64,000 bases of DNA from Bacteroidales bacterium (lineage in GTDB: Bacteria; Bacteroidota; Bacteroidia; Bacteroidales; UBA4417), in NCBI GenBank assembly GCA_016707705.1, contig JADJHD010000020.1, positions 1-64,000 of the forward strand, read 5' to 3'. Shown one piece after another: positions 52,676-60,932 of the stretch (its first letter is position 1; the number at the start of each line of letters is the position of its first letter). The notes below the pieces were generated by a model, which worked only from the letters and a program-made list of their open reading frames with translations, had not been told where the DNA came from and made no database searches. The position numbers and the translations under genes are program-made.

Positions 52676-54261
52676 TTGATTTGATCCAGTTTATAGAGTA
52701 TGAAAGTAACACCTTGCTGTTCAACAGTTTTATGGCATTTCCCGCAAGGAAGCTTATTATGCTTTCCATCAAGCTTGAACCTGGTATTGTTGTGGTCAAA
52801 GCCATCAGCAGGAAGGAAGGAGGACTGATTATGGCACCTGCTGCAGTCAGAAGTACCATCAATAACAAATTGATTCTGATGTATATCTTTATGGCATGAA
52901 CTGCAGGATGTCAATAATCCGGAGAATCGCTGGCTGTCATGACCTTTTGCCTGCTTGTTGAAATGACAATCGCGGCAGGTCTTTTTCTGGTGGGCTCCCT
53001 TTAAGGCAAAACGTGTGCTGTCGTGATTAAATTGCACCAAACTCCATTTCGAGGGTGTATGGCAATTCTGGCAACCATTAACAGCATAGTACTTTTCACT
53101 GATCAAACCCTTGTGAATATCGTCATGGCAATCAGCGCATACCTTTCCTATATTCTTGAATTTCCACTTATCGGTTTTCTTGTGACAAGCAAAACATGGT
53201 GTTGCAAGATGCGCGCCCTGCAAGGGATAAATAAGCTGGTGCTTCTCAATTGAATAGGATGATCCGGGAAATCCATTTACTGAGTGGCATTCGGAACAAT
53301 CAGGTGAAATTTTATTGCGTGTGAACTGTCCTTCATGATAATCAACATGGCAATCCCTGCAGTTCTTATGATTCAACGGAGTTGTGAGTTTAAGCTTATG
53401 GCAGGATTTGCAGTTAGTATTCTGGTGTTTACCTTCGAGCTTAAAATCAGTTTTGTTATGATCAAATCCCTTTACTCCGCCACCTACAGCAAATGATTCT
53501 GTATTATGGCAATCAGCACACTTTTGACCGAACTTATTATTATGGACATCCATATGGCAACTGGAGCAGGAGGAGAACTGCAAACCCTTGAACTCCTGAT
53601 ACTTTTGTCCATTCTTGTTCGAGATCTTATGACATTCAACGCAAGCCACTGACTGATGCTTGCCTGTCAGCTGATATTTTGCCTTCCGATGATCGAATTT
53701 GGGTGCAGGCTTAAATTTTTCGTTGTTATGGCAATCAGCACAATTCGAAGAGAGCGTCTTTTGATGATAATCGGCATGACAAGCCTGGCAATCGGTTTTC
53801 AATCCAAGGTAAGTTGTTTTCTTAGCTTTTAATTTAACATCCTGAATGAACTCCGGCTTATGACAATCCTCACATTTCTTTTTACTGTGAGCTCCGCTCA
53901 GGGTATAACCTGTTAACTTATGATCAAATTTTGCTTTATCAAATTTAATGATCTGGAAATTAACCCCATGATGATCATTATGACATGCAGCACATTGTTT
54001 CGTTTTAACTCCTGCCGACGAATGATACCCTTTGTTCTGGTCAATTCTTGTCTTGATGGCTGTATGACAGGCCAGACATTTTGCATTGGTAACTTTTTCG
54101 CCAAGTATATGACATTTCGTGCAGTTCGACATTCCCTCAAGGTGGGAATGCACTTTTGCAAGATCTCCCGGAGAAATCTGAGCAAGAAGTTTTTGATTAG
54201 CAATCAATGAGATGATTGCAATCAATGTAAACTTTAGGAATTTGCTTAAGATTGATTTCAT
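52654..54261 (-). CDS. Multiheme c-type cytochrome with 20 CXXCH motifs
   Basis: A 535-residue secreted cytochrome with a signal peptide (residues 1-27, ending KLLA). It carries 20 CXXCH motifs, and many are preceded by a repeated pattern FDHxxTxFxLxGxHxxxxCxxCH whose histidines could be sixth ligands for neighbouring hemes. The protein is lysine-rich, unlike the next cytochrome, which fits a periplasmic partner that docks with acidic proteins. The last motif lies at the very C terminus. It follows the flavoprotein gene by 23 bases and overlaps the giant cytochrome gene by 22. It probably shuttles electrons from the inner-membrane components to the larger cytochrome. Confidence 0.93.
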   Translation of the reverse strand: MKSILSKFLKFTLIAIISLIANQKLLAQISPGDLAKVHSHLEGMSNCTKCHILGEKVTNAKCLACHTAIKTRIDQNKGYHSSAGVKTKQCAACHNDHHGVNFQIIKFDKAKFDHKLTGYTLSGAHSKKKCEDCHKPEFIQDVKLKAKKTTYLGLKTDCQACHADYHQKTLSSNCADCHNNEKFKPAPKFDHRKAKYQLTGKHQSVACVECHKISNKNGQKYQEFKGLQFSSCSSCHMDVHNNKFGQKCADCHNTESFAVGGGVKGFDHNKTDFKLEGKHQNTNCKSCHKLKLTTPLNHKNCRDCHVDYHEGQFTRNKISPDCSECHSVNGFPGSSYSIEKHQLIYPLQGAHLATPCFACHKKTDKWKFKNIGKVCADCHDDIHKGLISEKYYAVNGCQNCHTPSKWSLVQFNHDSTRFALKGAHQKKTCRDCHFNKQAKGHDSQRFSGLLTSCSSCHKDIHQNQFVIDGTSDCSRCHNQSSFLPADGFDHNNTRFKLDGKHNKLPCGKCHKTVEQQGVTFILYKLDQIKCEDCHR

Positions 54262-54284
54262 GATTATGTCGTCTCTTCTGGCTG

Positions 54285-55618
54285 TTAGTTATGCTTAAGC
54301 AAAGCTTCACCGTATTTGCGGGTGATGATAACCCCGGCCTTCTTTAGGAATTCAATAGGTAGTTCTCCTCCAGCAAATATGAATACCAGATCATTCTTAA
54401 TCATTATCTCCTCTGCATTCTTAATGCCTTTCAGCACTACCGATTCCTTTAGAATATTCACAGGCAAAGTTTCGAAGATGACCTTCAGCTTCCCATCATT
54501 CATAGCTTGCTTAATGTTCTCGGCATTTTTAGGCTTTAACCGGCTAAACACATCACCACGATAGGAAAGCGTAACCTTGTTTTGATCGCATAGCAAAAGT
54601 GCGGATTCAATGGCTGAGTCTCCTCCTCCAACAACCAGGACTTCCTTTCCAGAAATTTCTTCAGGTTCAAGTAAGCGGTATGCTACTTTCTCCATCATTT
54701 CTCCCGGGACTCCAAGTTTCCTGGGAGTTCCCCTTCTGCCTACTGCCAGTAAAACAGTATTTGATGTAAGGATCTTCCCATTTCCGGTTTCGACCCTAAA
54801 AACTCCGTTTTCCTGTGTAATAGACTCTACTTTTGAGTTTTCCCTGATATTAATCCCATTCTTCAATAGGGCTTCATTCCATAAATCGAGAAGCTCAGGT
54901 TTGGAGGTTTCAAACAGCTTAATCTTACCTATAAAGGAAGATCCATTGCTGAAGTCATTACAATTTTCTGCCTTGGGAAAGTGTACACAGTACCTCCAAG
55001 AGTATCCTGTTCAAGAGTGGTGAATCGAAGATTGTGCTTTTTTGCAGTCAGGGAGGCAGAGATTCCTGCAGGCCCCGCTCCCACTATGATGAGGTCAAAC
55101 TCAGCATGATGGGGCAATTTGTGATACTTTGCGATATTTTCAACAGCCTGTTTACCCTGCTCTACAGCATTCTTGATAAGGCCCATTCCTCCCAGTTCAC
55201 CGGCGATATAAATGCCATTGACGTTGGTCTCAAAATTCTGATTGACATGTGGAAGGTCTACACCTCTTTTCTCAGTTCCAATACACAAAGTGATGGCCTG
55301 AGTTGGACAAGCATGAAAGCAGGCTCCATGTCCTATGCATTTTGAGGCATTGATGGTAGTTGCCTTACCATCCTTGATTCCTATGATATCTTTCTCAGGG
55401 CAGGCTGACACGCATGCACCGGTACGAATGCAGCTATTGATATCAATAACAGGATGAAGTGACACCGGTTCAAACAGGCCTTCCTGTTTCGCCTTATTAA
55501 TTTTCTCTTCAACAATCTTCGATTCCCGCTTTTGCTTTCGGAGATATATCCACACAACGAGGATGCAAAAAAGCGCAACTCCTCCATAGATTGCAATTTG
55601 CTCAAGGGCAGATTCCAT
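54285..55618 (-). CDS. Membrane-anchored 4Fe-4S ferredoxin / NAD(P)-FAD oxidoreductase, frameshifted
   Basis: Two frames (55618-54929 and 54866-54285) read as one protein of about 444 residues. It has an N-terminal membrane helix (about 7-26); a two-cluster ferredoxin domain with Cys63, Cys69, Cys73 and Cys94, Cys100, Cys104; a linker with FETNVNGIYIAGELGGMGL; and a thioredoxin-reductase-like domain with FAD motif IVGAGPAG (178-185) and a second GGGDSAIESA. The break is at about 54929-54932, where an inserted base would give DLPLYGKIKLFE. The second cysteine of both clusters is replaced, by Thr66 and His97. It probably passes electrons between NAD(P)H and the neighbouring cytochromes. Confidence 0.88.
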
Positions 55619-55622
55619 AGTT

Positions 55623-56492
55623 TTAGAATATCCAGCGGTAACCGAAAGTAATGGTTACTGCTACGTGAATAATCATGATTACAAGCATTACAAGTGCAAA
55701 TGGCAAATGAGCTACATGCCAGTATTTGAATAAGTTTTGCATGGTGGTTAAACGCTCTATCCTATGATTCAGTGATATTTCCGATTTAACGGATTTAATA
55801 ATGCTTTTCACCTGATCATTGGGGACTTGCTTATCTCTAAGGAGTTTCCTGACATTTCGAAGGTTACGTCTCTCCTTTCCGTATTGACGAATTATCCGGA
55901 CGAAAAAATTCTCATCCATTCTCTTTATACCAACCTGAGTCAGTGCCTCTATTTGCCGGGCACTTTCTTCATCCACCTGAACTGCCATCTGAATGGTTGC
56001 ATTCATTTCACCCTTAAGTTCACGGATCTCATTCAAACTCAGTGCACGTCCCTCTATACTTCTTGGTATCTGAATATAGATAAACCTTCCAATAATGCCA
56101 CTGAGGAATACCGCAACCATACTCCAGAAGCTAATGGCGACAATACCTCCAAACTTAAAGGAAGTATGGAACAAAACCAGAATCGGACCAAGAGTACAGA
56201 GAAAAATGTGAAACTCAAGCCAATGTTTCAGAATTCCAAGTCGGCCAAGGCGTCTGACTCTTTTTCTGACCATATAAATAAGGACGCCAAATATCATAAA
56301 GAGAGATCCAATAATTCCCACTCCATGTCCCAAACTTCCACTAGGTTTCAGTTCAGAATGGTCAGCGTGAAAGAATCTTTCTTCAAGTCCGGTATTGTAA
56401 TAGGAGTAACCTTTCTGAATAAGCAGAAAGAGTGCCGTTGCTACGAGCAGCGACATAATGGCAATGTAAATACCGTGTGTTACCCTTGACAT
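55623..56492 (-). CDS. Polytopic cytochrome b-like membrane protein
   Basis: A 289-residue inner-membrane protein with about five membrane helices (near 8-26, 55-75, 93-112, 118-140 and 262-284). Histidines sit in or close to helices (His56, His90, His95, His109, His259, His262, His276) at spacings that would allow two b-type hemes. Between helices 4 and 5 lies a charged cytoplasmic or coiled stretch (about 145-250). It is the first gene of the six-gene cytochrome operon, with only four bases to the flavoprotein gene. The likely job is to exchange electrons between the quinone pool or the flavoprotein and the periplasmic cytochromes. The exact family is not certain. Confidence 0.75.
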   Translation of the reverse strand: MSRVTHGIYIAIMSLLVATALFLLIQKGYSYYNTGLEERFFHADHSELKPSGSLGHGVGIIGSLFMIFGVLIYMVRKRVRRLGRLGILKHWLEFHIFLCTLGPILVLFHTSFKFGGIVAISFWSMVAVFLSGIIGRFIYIQIPRSIEGRALSLNEIRELKGEMNATIQMAVQVDEESARQIEALTQVGIKRMDENFFVRIIRQYGKERRNLRNVRKLLRDKQVPNDQVKSIIKSVKSEISLNHRIERLTTMQNLFKYWHVAHLPFALVMLVIMIIHVAVTITFGYRWIF

Positions 56493-56826
56493 TTAACCGT
56501 ATTTCGTTATATTAACACTCAGCAATCAAAATCAACAATTTAGATACAAAGTTAGAAGTAATCATAAAGACTACTTATTGCAGATTCTATTTAGAGCCAT
56601 TCCAAATAATTAATCATCAGATTTACAAAAAGTAACACTAAAAACACTATTAAAATTTAGCGTTAAGATTGGTGGTTGGTGAGGAGTATAACGTCAAATT
56701 CTTCCATGTTATTTCGAGAGATGCCCGAATATTATCTTTCTGCCTTAGGATTTGACATTTGCAATAGAAAATGGATAGATAAAACTATTCAATGGACTTG
56801 GATTCAATATTTCTTAAATTTGCATC
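56493..56826. other. Divergent intergenic region between cytochrome operon and CDF group
   Basis: 334 bases without a credible gene. It contains the minus-strand -7 box at 56547-56554 and a plus-strand TAAATTTG at 56815-56822, only four bases before the ATG at 56827. That box could drive the plus-strand group as a leaderless or long-leader transcript. No strong hairpin was seen. Confidence 0.5.
56547..56554 (-). promoter_or_regulatory. Candidate -7 box of the six-gene cytochrome operon
   Basis: On the minus strand this reads TAACTTTG, a TAnnTTTG match 55 bases upstream of the first operon gene. No clear -33 box was found. Confidence 0.45.
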
Positions 56827-57126
56827 ATGAAAGAGAGAATCACAAAATCCTTCTCATATGCCATTATACTGCTGTCACTGCTAATGTGCATAGATGAGAG
56901 TTTATTGTTCTTCTCCGACAATACGAACAATATCTGCTTAACCATTCCAGATTGCAATTCGAATGTTCATCATGATAACTCGGGCTCTCCCGAACATTTT
57001 TATCAAAAGAATTCCATACACTTGGATTCTTCCCATAAACTGATAGCAAAGCAAGGCCTCCTGCCTGATTATCCACTTATCAGTCAATATTCTGCCTCCA
57101 TTTGGCAGCCACCAAAGGTTTCCTAG
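56827..57126 (+). CDS. Small hypothetical secreted protein
   Basis: A 99-residue frame with an N-terminal hydrophobic stretch (SYAIILLSLLMCI) that could be a signal peptide, and a histidine-containing tail (NSNVHHDNSG, FYQKNSIHLDSSHK). No family is recognised. It lies on the same strand before the His-rich membrane protein and CDF transporter. A TAAATTTG box just before its ATG raises the alternative that this is a transcript leader and not a coding gene. Codon content does not settle it. Confidence 0.4.
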   Translation: MKERITKSFSYAIILLSLLMCIDESLLFFSDNTNNICLTIPDCNSNVHHDNSGSPEHFYQKNSIHLDSSHKLIAKQGLLPDYPLISQYSASIWQPPKVS

Positions 57127-57206
57127 ATCACCCAGTTGAAGTTAATTCAGAATAATAAGCACATTAGCTTGTTATTCAATTATTTCACCATGCAAACCTT
57201 TGCAAT

Positions 57207-57581
57207 ATGGATATTTCCGAATTATTTGAAGATGGCCGGAGCCACAAGAAACATTATTCCAAAAAGTCTGATTACAGATATCATCAAAAGGATAATCACT
57301 TCACACCAGAACACCATCATGAACATTATGATGACAACTACAGTCGACCTCATAATAAACATGGCTTTTCAGGTCACAGGAGCAATGACTTTTTGATGCG
57401 AGTTGCTCAGCATCTGAAAGCTAATCCCAGGCTTAGGTTGCTGATTATTGTAATCTGCCTCATCCTGGCAATTCTTATCATCGGACTAATAGTAATGATA
57501 CTGCCCGCAATACTCTCTTTCCTTGAGCGATTGCTTTCAGGGGATTTGGTTAAGTCTTTTCAAAATCTTCTAAAAGACTAA
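57207..57581 (+). CDS. Histidine-rich small membrane protein upstream of CDF
   Basis: A 124-residue protein with two parts. Residues 1-70 are highly polar and rich in histidine, aspartate and tyrosine (HQKDNHFTPEHHHEHYDDNYSRPHNKHG), which would bind divalent metal. Residues about 76-112 form one long hydrophobic stretch or two short helices. It ends 13 bases before the CDF transporter gene, so it is probably co-transcribed. The metal-binding tail next to an efflux protein suggests a metal chaperone or sensor role, but this is inference from composition and context. I recognise no named family. Confidence 0.65.
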   Translation: MDISELFEDGRSHKKHYSKKSDYRYHQKDNHFTPEHHHEHYDDNYSRPHNKHGFSGHRSNDFLMRVAQHLKANPRLRLLIIVICLILAILIIGLIVMILPAILSFLERLLSGDLVKSFQNLLKD

Positions 57582-57594
57582 TACCCGCTGAAAA

Positions 57595-58452
57595 ATGGAA
57601 AAAGAGAAAAAGTCCGTAGCAGGTTGGTCAGTGGTAGCAGCTGTGTTCCTTACAGGTTTCAAGCTTATTGTCGGGCTATTTACCGGAAGCTTGGGAATCC
57701 TGTCGGAAGCATTGCATTCCGGCCTTGACCTGGTTGCAGCTGTTATAACCTATTTTTCTGTTAGAATCTCCGATAAACCAGCAGATATAAAACACCCATA
57801 CGGACATGGAAAGGTTGAGAATCTTTCTGCCCTGCTCGAAACATTGCTATTGATAATTACATGCTTTTGGATAATCTATGAAGCTGTTGAGCGACTTGCG
57901 TCCGGGAAAACACATATCGAGGTTAATATCTGGAGTTATATTGTTGTCGTGACATCCATCGTGGTGGACTATACCAGGTCCCGGGCATTGTACAGAACGG
58001 CCCGAAAATACAACAGTCAGGCTCTTGAAGCGGATGCATTGCATTTCTCAACAGATATCTGGAGCTCTTCCGTAGTATTGATAGGCCTGATCTGCGCCAA
58101 CTTTGGCTACCATATAGCTGATCCAATTGCAGCACTAGGCGTTGCAGCAATAGTGCTGGTTGTTTCTTTCAAACTGGGAGAAAGAGCAGTAAATGTACTT
58201 TTAGATACAAGTCCAGCTCCGGCGAGGGAAGAAATAGCTGCTTTATTGGACGACACAACAGGAATATTAGCATACAATGACCTTAAAGTCAGGGTATCAG
58301 GTGCTGATACATTTGTAAATGTAACCCTGAAATTTGAACCTTCACTTAGCCTGGAAGCTGCACACAGGCTTTCTGATACTATTGAAGAACAGATTCATCA
58401 AAGGATTGAGCGCTGCAATGTTCATATCCATTATGAACCAGCATCAAGTTAA
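57595..58452 (+). CDS. Cation diffusion facilitator family transporter
   Basis: A 285-residue efflux protein of the CDF family with six membrane helices and a C-terminal cytoplasmic ferredoxin-like domain. The two metal-binding sites in the membrane are HSGLD (His41, Asp45, helix 2) and HFSTD (His150, Asp154, helix 5), the usual HxxxD pairs of Zn-type members. The HPYGHGKVENLSALLE loop and the EEQIHQRIERCNVHIHYEP end are also typical. It exports Zn2+ or a similar metal using protons. It follows the His-rich gene by 13 bases and precedes the cytochrome b561 gene by 27. Confidence 0.93.
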   Translation: MEKEKKSVAGWSVVAAVFLTGFKLIVGLFTGSLGILSEALHSGLDLVAAVITYFSVRISDKPADIKHPYGHGKVENLSALLETLLLIITCFWIIYEAVERLASGKTHIEVNIWSYIVVVTSIVVDYTRSRALYRTARKYNSQALEADALHFSTDIWSSSVVLIGLICANFGYHIADPIAALGVAAIVLVVSFKLGERAVNVLLDTSPAPAREEIAALLDDTTGILAYNDLKVRVSGADTFVNVTLKFEPSLSLEAAHRLSDTIEEQIHQRIERCNVHIHYEPASS

Positions 58453-58479
58453 ATTTTTCGATAACTAAAATTCTGCAAA

Positions 58480-59187
58480 ATGAGAACTTACGTTTGGAGT
58501 CTGCCAACCAGAATATTTCATTGGTTGCTCGTAATTGGAGTTGTACTGGCTTATGTGCTTGGAGAGGAAGAGGAGCTTTTAAATCTGCATTCCTCCATCG
58601 GATATGCCCTGGGTATTTTAATGCTGTTCCGAATTCTTTGGGGTCTTGCAGGACCTTTATATTCAAGATTCCGGGATTTCCCCATCAGCTTGAAAAATCT
58701 GATGTTCTTTTTCAAAACCTTAGGTAATAGAAAATCCGGGTTCATTGGTCATAATCCGGCAGCCTCACTGATCATGCTGGCAATTATACTGGATGTTTTG
58801 TGCATTGTTGGAACGGGAATAATAATGATGTCATCAAGAGGAGAAGGTCTCTTCGGAAATTTCACCCCGGGATTTGACCCTGAAACCTATAAGGAATTGC
58901 ATGAAGTATTTGTCAACTTCCTGATAATCATAATTATTATGCACCTTTTGGGACTGGCAACCGACTTCTTTTTCCATCCCAAGGACAGAACAATACTTTC
59001 AATGTTCAATGGTTATAAAAATCTTGAAGGACCTAAAGTAAAAGTGAACAGTATCCAATGGATACTTGCAATAATCGGAATAACTGCAGCATTTACAATA
59101 ATACCCTATTCACTGCTAAACCAGCAAATCAATCCTGAAAATAACCAATCTGAACAGTCAGAATTTGAAGAAATGGATGAGGATTGA
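58480..59187 (+). CDS. Cytochrome b561-type membrane protein
   Basis: A 235-residue membrane protein of the cytochrome b561 / Ni-Fe hydrogenase b-subunit type. Four core helices carry histidine ligands (His14 in RIFHWLLV, His37 in LHSSIGYALG, His141 in LHEVFVNF and His155 in MHLLGLATD), and a fifth segment near 191-207 anchors an acidic tail ending EEMDED. Such proteins carry electrons between quinol and periplasmic c-type cytochromes. Its position between two multiheme cytochrome clusters fits that role. A strong terminator follows. Confidence 0.9.
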   Translation: MRTYVWSLPTRIFHWLLVIGVVLAYVLGEEEELLNLHSSIGYALGILMLFRILWGLAGPLYSRFRDFPISLKNLMFFFKTLGNRKSGFIGHNPAASLIMLAIILDVLCIVGTGIIMMSSRGEGLFGNFTPGFDPETYKELHEVFVNFLIIIIIMHLLGLATDFFFHPKDRTILSMFNGYKNLEGPKVKVNSIQWILAIIGITAAFTIIPYSLLNQQINPENNQSEQSEFEEMDED

Positions 59188-59252
59188 TTAACTGCATTAC
59201 AATAGTGCAATCTTCAGGGAAACTTACAAACTTGTGGGATTGCTAACATTCT

Positions 59253-59291
59253 ACCGGTCAGAATTAATAGTGGATAATAATTCTGGCCGGT
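59253..59291 (+). terminator. Terminator after cytochrome b561 gene
   Basis: The arms 59253-59266 and 59278-59291 pair over 14 bases with one G-T pair around an 11-base loop, and a T-rich tract follows. Confidence 0.8.
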
Positions 59292-59443
59292 TTAATTCAA
59301 TGAAGGAACAGCGGCATAGTATAGGCTGTCAGAAATTAGACCTGCGAAAATTGAGGTCAGGACATTTTGAGCACTCACCTTATTAATGAAATGCTAAAAT
59401 CTTCCAGCCGACTTATCTAATATGTCACATATATAATACTGAC

Positions 59444-59451
59444 TATATTTG
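59444..59451 (+). promoter_or_regulatory. -7 box (TATATTTG) of the right-hand cytochrome cluster
   Basis: A perfect TAnnTTTG match 53 bases upstream of the OB-fold lipoprotein gene. A -33 element is not obvious. Confidence 0.5.
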
Positions 59452-59503
59452 CAGTTCTAAACCATGCTCATACTACTAATCCAATCAACTGCATACTTCT
59501 GCT

Positions 59504-60277
59504 ATGAAAACATCAGAAAAAAACAAGAGTCAAAATAAACGTATTTTACTGATAACCATGAGCCTGGCTTTAGTTATCCTTACATTTTCATGTAGTCATG
59601 GAAGTACCGCCTCAATCAATCTCAAGGAGAAGGGAATATTTCAGGCAACTGTTAGTGAAGTACTGCAATCAAAAGGATACACCTATTTGAAGGTTCAGGA
59701 GGAGAAAACGGAGAAATGGCTTGTCGTTCCAACTATCAATATCAGCATCGCATCAAAGGTTTATTACAGAGAAGGTTTCAGGATGACAGAGTTTTCAAGC
59801 AAGGAGTTGAACAGGTCTTTCAGTGAGGTATACTTTCTTGAAACGATTGCAACCGATCCTGCACAATTATCAATTGATACTTTGCCTGTTCCCTCTAAAT
59901 CTGTGCATCAGGAAATGAATTCGCCTGCAGCACAGGAAGATACTGTTATCAACAATCCGAATCAGGTTCCAATTTCTGACGGCAACAAGATTACTATTGA
60001 AAGTATATACAGAAATAAAGAAACTCTAAACGGTAAACTTGTGGTGATAAGTGGTAAAGTGACAAAATTCAATGAACGCATCATGGGAAAAAACTGGATC
60101 CATATTCAGGATGGCAGCAGCTTTGACAAATATAATGACCTCACTGTCACCACCAGGGAAACAGTAAAAGTCGGAGAAACCGTAAAACTCCAGGGGAAGT
60201 TGGTGTTAAACCAGGATTTCGGATACGGATATTCCTATGAAATACTTCTCGAGGAAGCCATAATAATTACACAATAG
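59504..60277 (+). CDS. OB-fold lipoprotein (cytochrome cluster paralogue 2)
   Basis: A 257-residue protein with the same two-domain layout as the gene at 47397-48128. The N-terminal beta domain carries FQATVSEVLQSKGYTYLKVQEE, and the OB-fold-like C-terminal domain carries VVISGKVTKFNERIMGKNWIHIQDGS and LVLNQDFGYGYSYEILLEE. Instead of a membrane helix it has a signal sequence ending near Cys30 in LTFSCSH, so it may be a lipoprotein, although the lipobox is not ideal. It begins the right-hand cluster with TPR, NHL and multiheme genes. The function is unknown; a structural or assembly role with the cytochromes is inferred from the context. Confidence 0.78.
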   Translation: MKTSEKNKSQNKRILLITMSLALVILTFSCSHGSTASINLKEKGIFQATVSEVLQSKGYTYLKVQEEKTEKWLVVPTINISIASKVYYREGFRMTEFSSKELNRSFSEVYFLETIATDPAQLSIDTLPVPSKSVHQEMNSPAAQEDTVINNPNQVPISDGNKITIESIYRNKETLNGKLVVISGKVTKFNERIMGKNWIHIQDGSSFDKYNDLTVTTRETVKVGETVKLQGKLVLNQDFGYGYSYEILLEEAIIITQ

Positions 60278-60326
60278 GTAGTCATATTCAACAATAAATC
60301 AATCCTTAAACTTTCAGTTCCATAAC

Positions 60327-60932
60327 ATGAGCAAACTATTAGGAATACTATCAGTAGCTGGCTTTTGTCTATTGATAGCAACACTTACTTCCTGTCAGGA
60401 CAATAGTTCAGGTAAGAAGAACGATGTTGCAGATAATCAAAACGTTAAACAGCTTTCAACTCTTTCAGTCGAAAATCCCGAAGAAATGGAAAAAGCATTG
60501 GTTAATGACTCTCTTAATACAGAAATAAGGTTAAGGCTAGCAGCCCATTACTATTCGGCCCAAGACCTGAATAAAGCATTATACCATAATTTAACCGTCA
60601 ACAGGATTTCTCCCGACAATATGGCTGCCACTTTTAACCTGGGCAATATTTATTATGATTTGAATCAGAATGAACCGGCTATCCGATTCTATGAGAAATT
60701 CCTGACTGTTGAGAAGACCAATTGCAACGTTCGCTGCGATCTGGCAACCTGCTATATGAGATTAAACAAGCTGGATAAGGCAGAGAAATTGTTAAAGGAA
60801 AATACTTCAATTGATTTCAATCATCCCCAGTCACATTATAACCTGTCAATGGTACTAAAGCAGATGGGAAAAACTGCAGAAGCTGAAAAGGAAATGAAAA
60901 TTTATCAGGATATGAGTTCGAAAAGCAATTGA
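60327..60932 (+). CDS. TPR-containing lipoprotein
   Basis: A 201-residue lipoprotein with a signal sequence and lipobox LTSC (Cys23). From about residue 60 it has three to four tetratricopeptide repeats (RLAAHYYSAQDLNKALYHNL, ATFNLGNIYYDLNQNEPAIRFY, RCDLATCYMRLNKLDKAEKL). TPR proteins hold complexes together. The position after the OB-fold lipoprotein (50-base gap) and before the NHL and multiheme genes suggests a scaffold for cytochrome export or assembly. Confidence 0.85.
   Translation: MSKLLGILSVAGFCLLIATLTSCQDNSSGKKNDVADNQNVKQLSTLSVENPEEMEKALVNDSLNTEIRLRLAAHYYSAQDLNKALYHNLTVNRISPDNMAATFNLGNIYYDLNQNEPAIRFYEKFLTVEKTNCNVRCDLATCYMRLNKLDKAEKLLKENTSIDFNHPQSHYNLSMVLKQMGKTAEAEKEMKIYQDMSSKSN

Larger units (their letters stand above)
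59188..59503. other. Gap holding the b561 terminator and the next promoter
   Basis: 316 bases without a gene. It holds a 14-bp stem terminator (59253-59291) for the CDF/b561 group and a TATATTTG -7 box at 59444-59451 for the following cluster. Confidence 0.6.

Noticed and set aside
55827..56489. A 220-residue open frame on the plus strand opposite the cytochrome b-like gene
   Set aside because: It is the antisense of a gene with membrane helices and conserved histidines. It has no recognisable domain and no promoter or sensible start.
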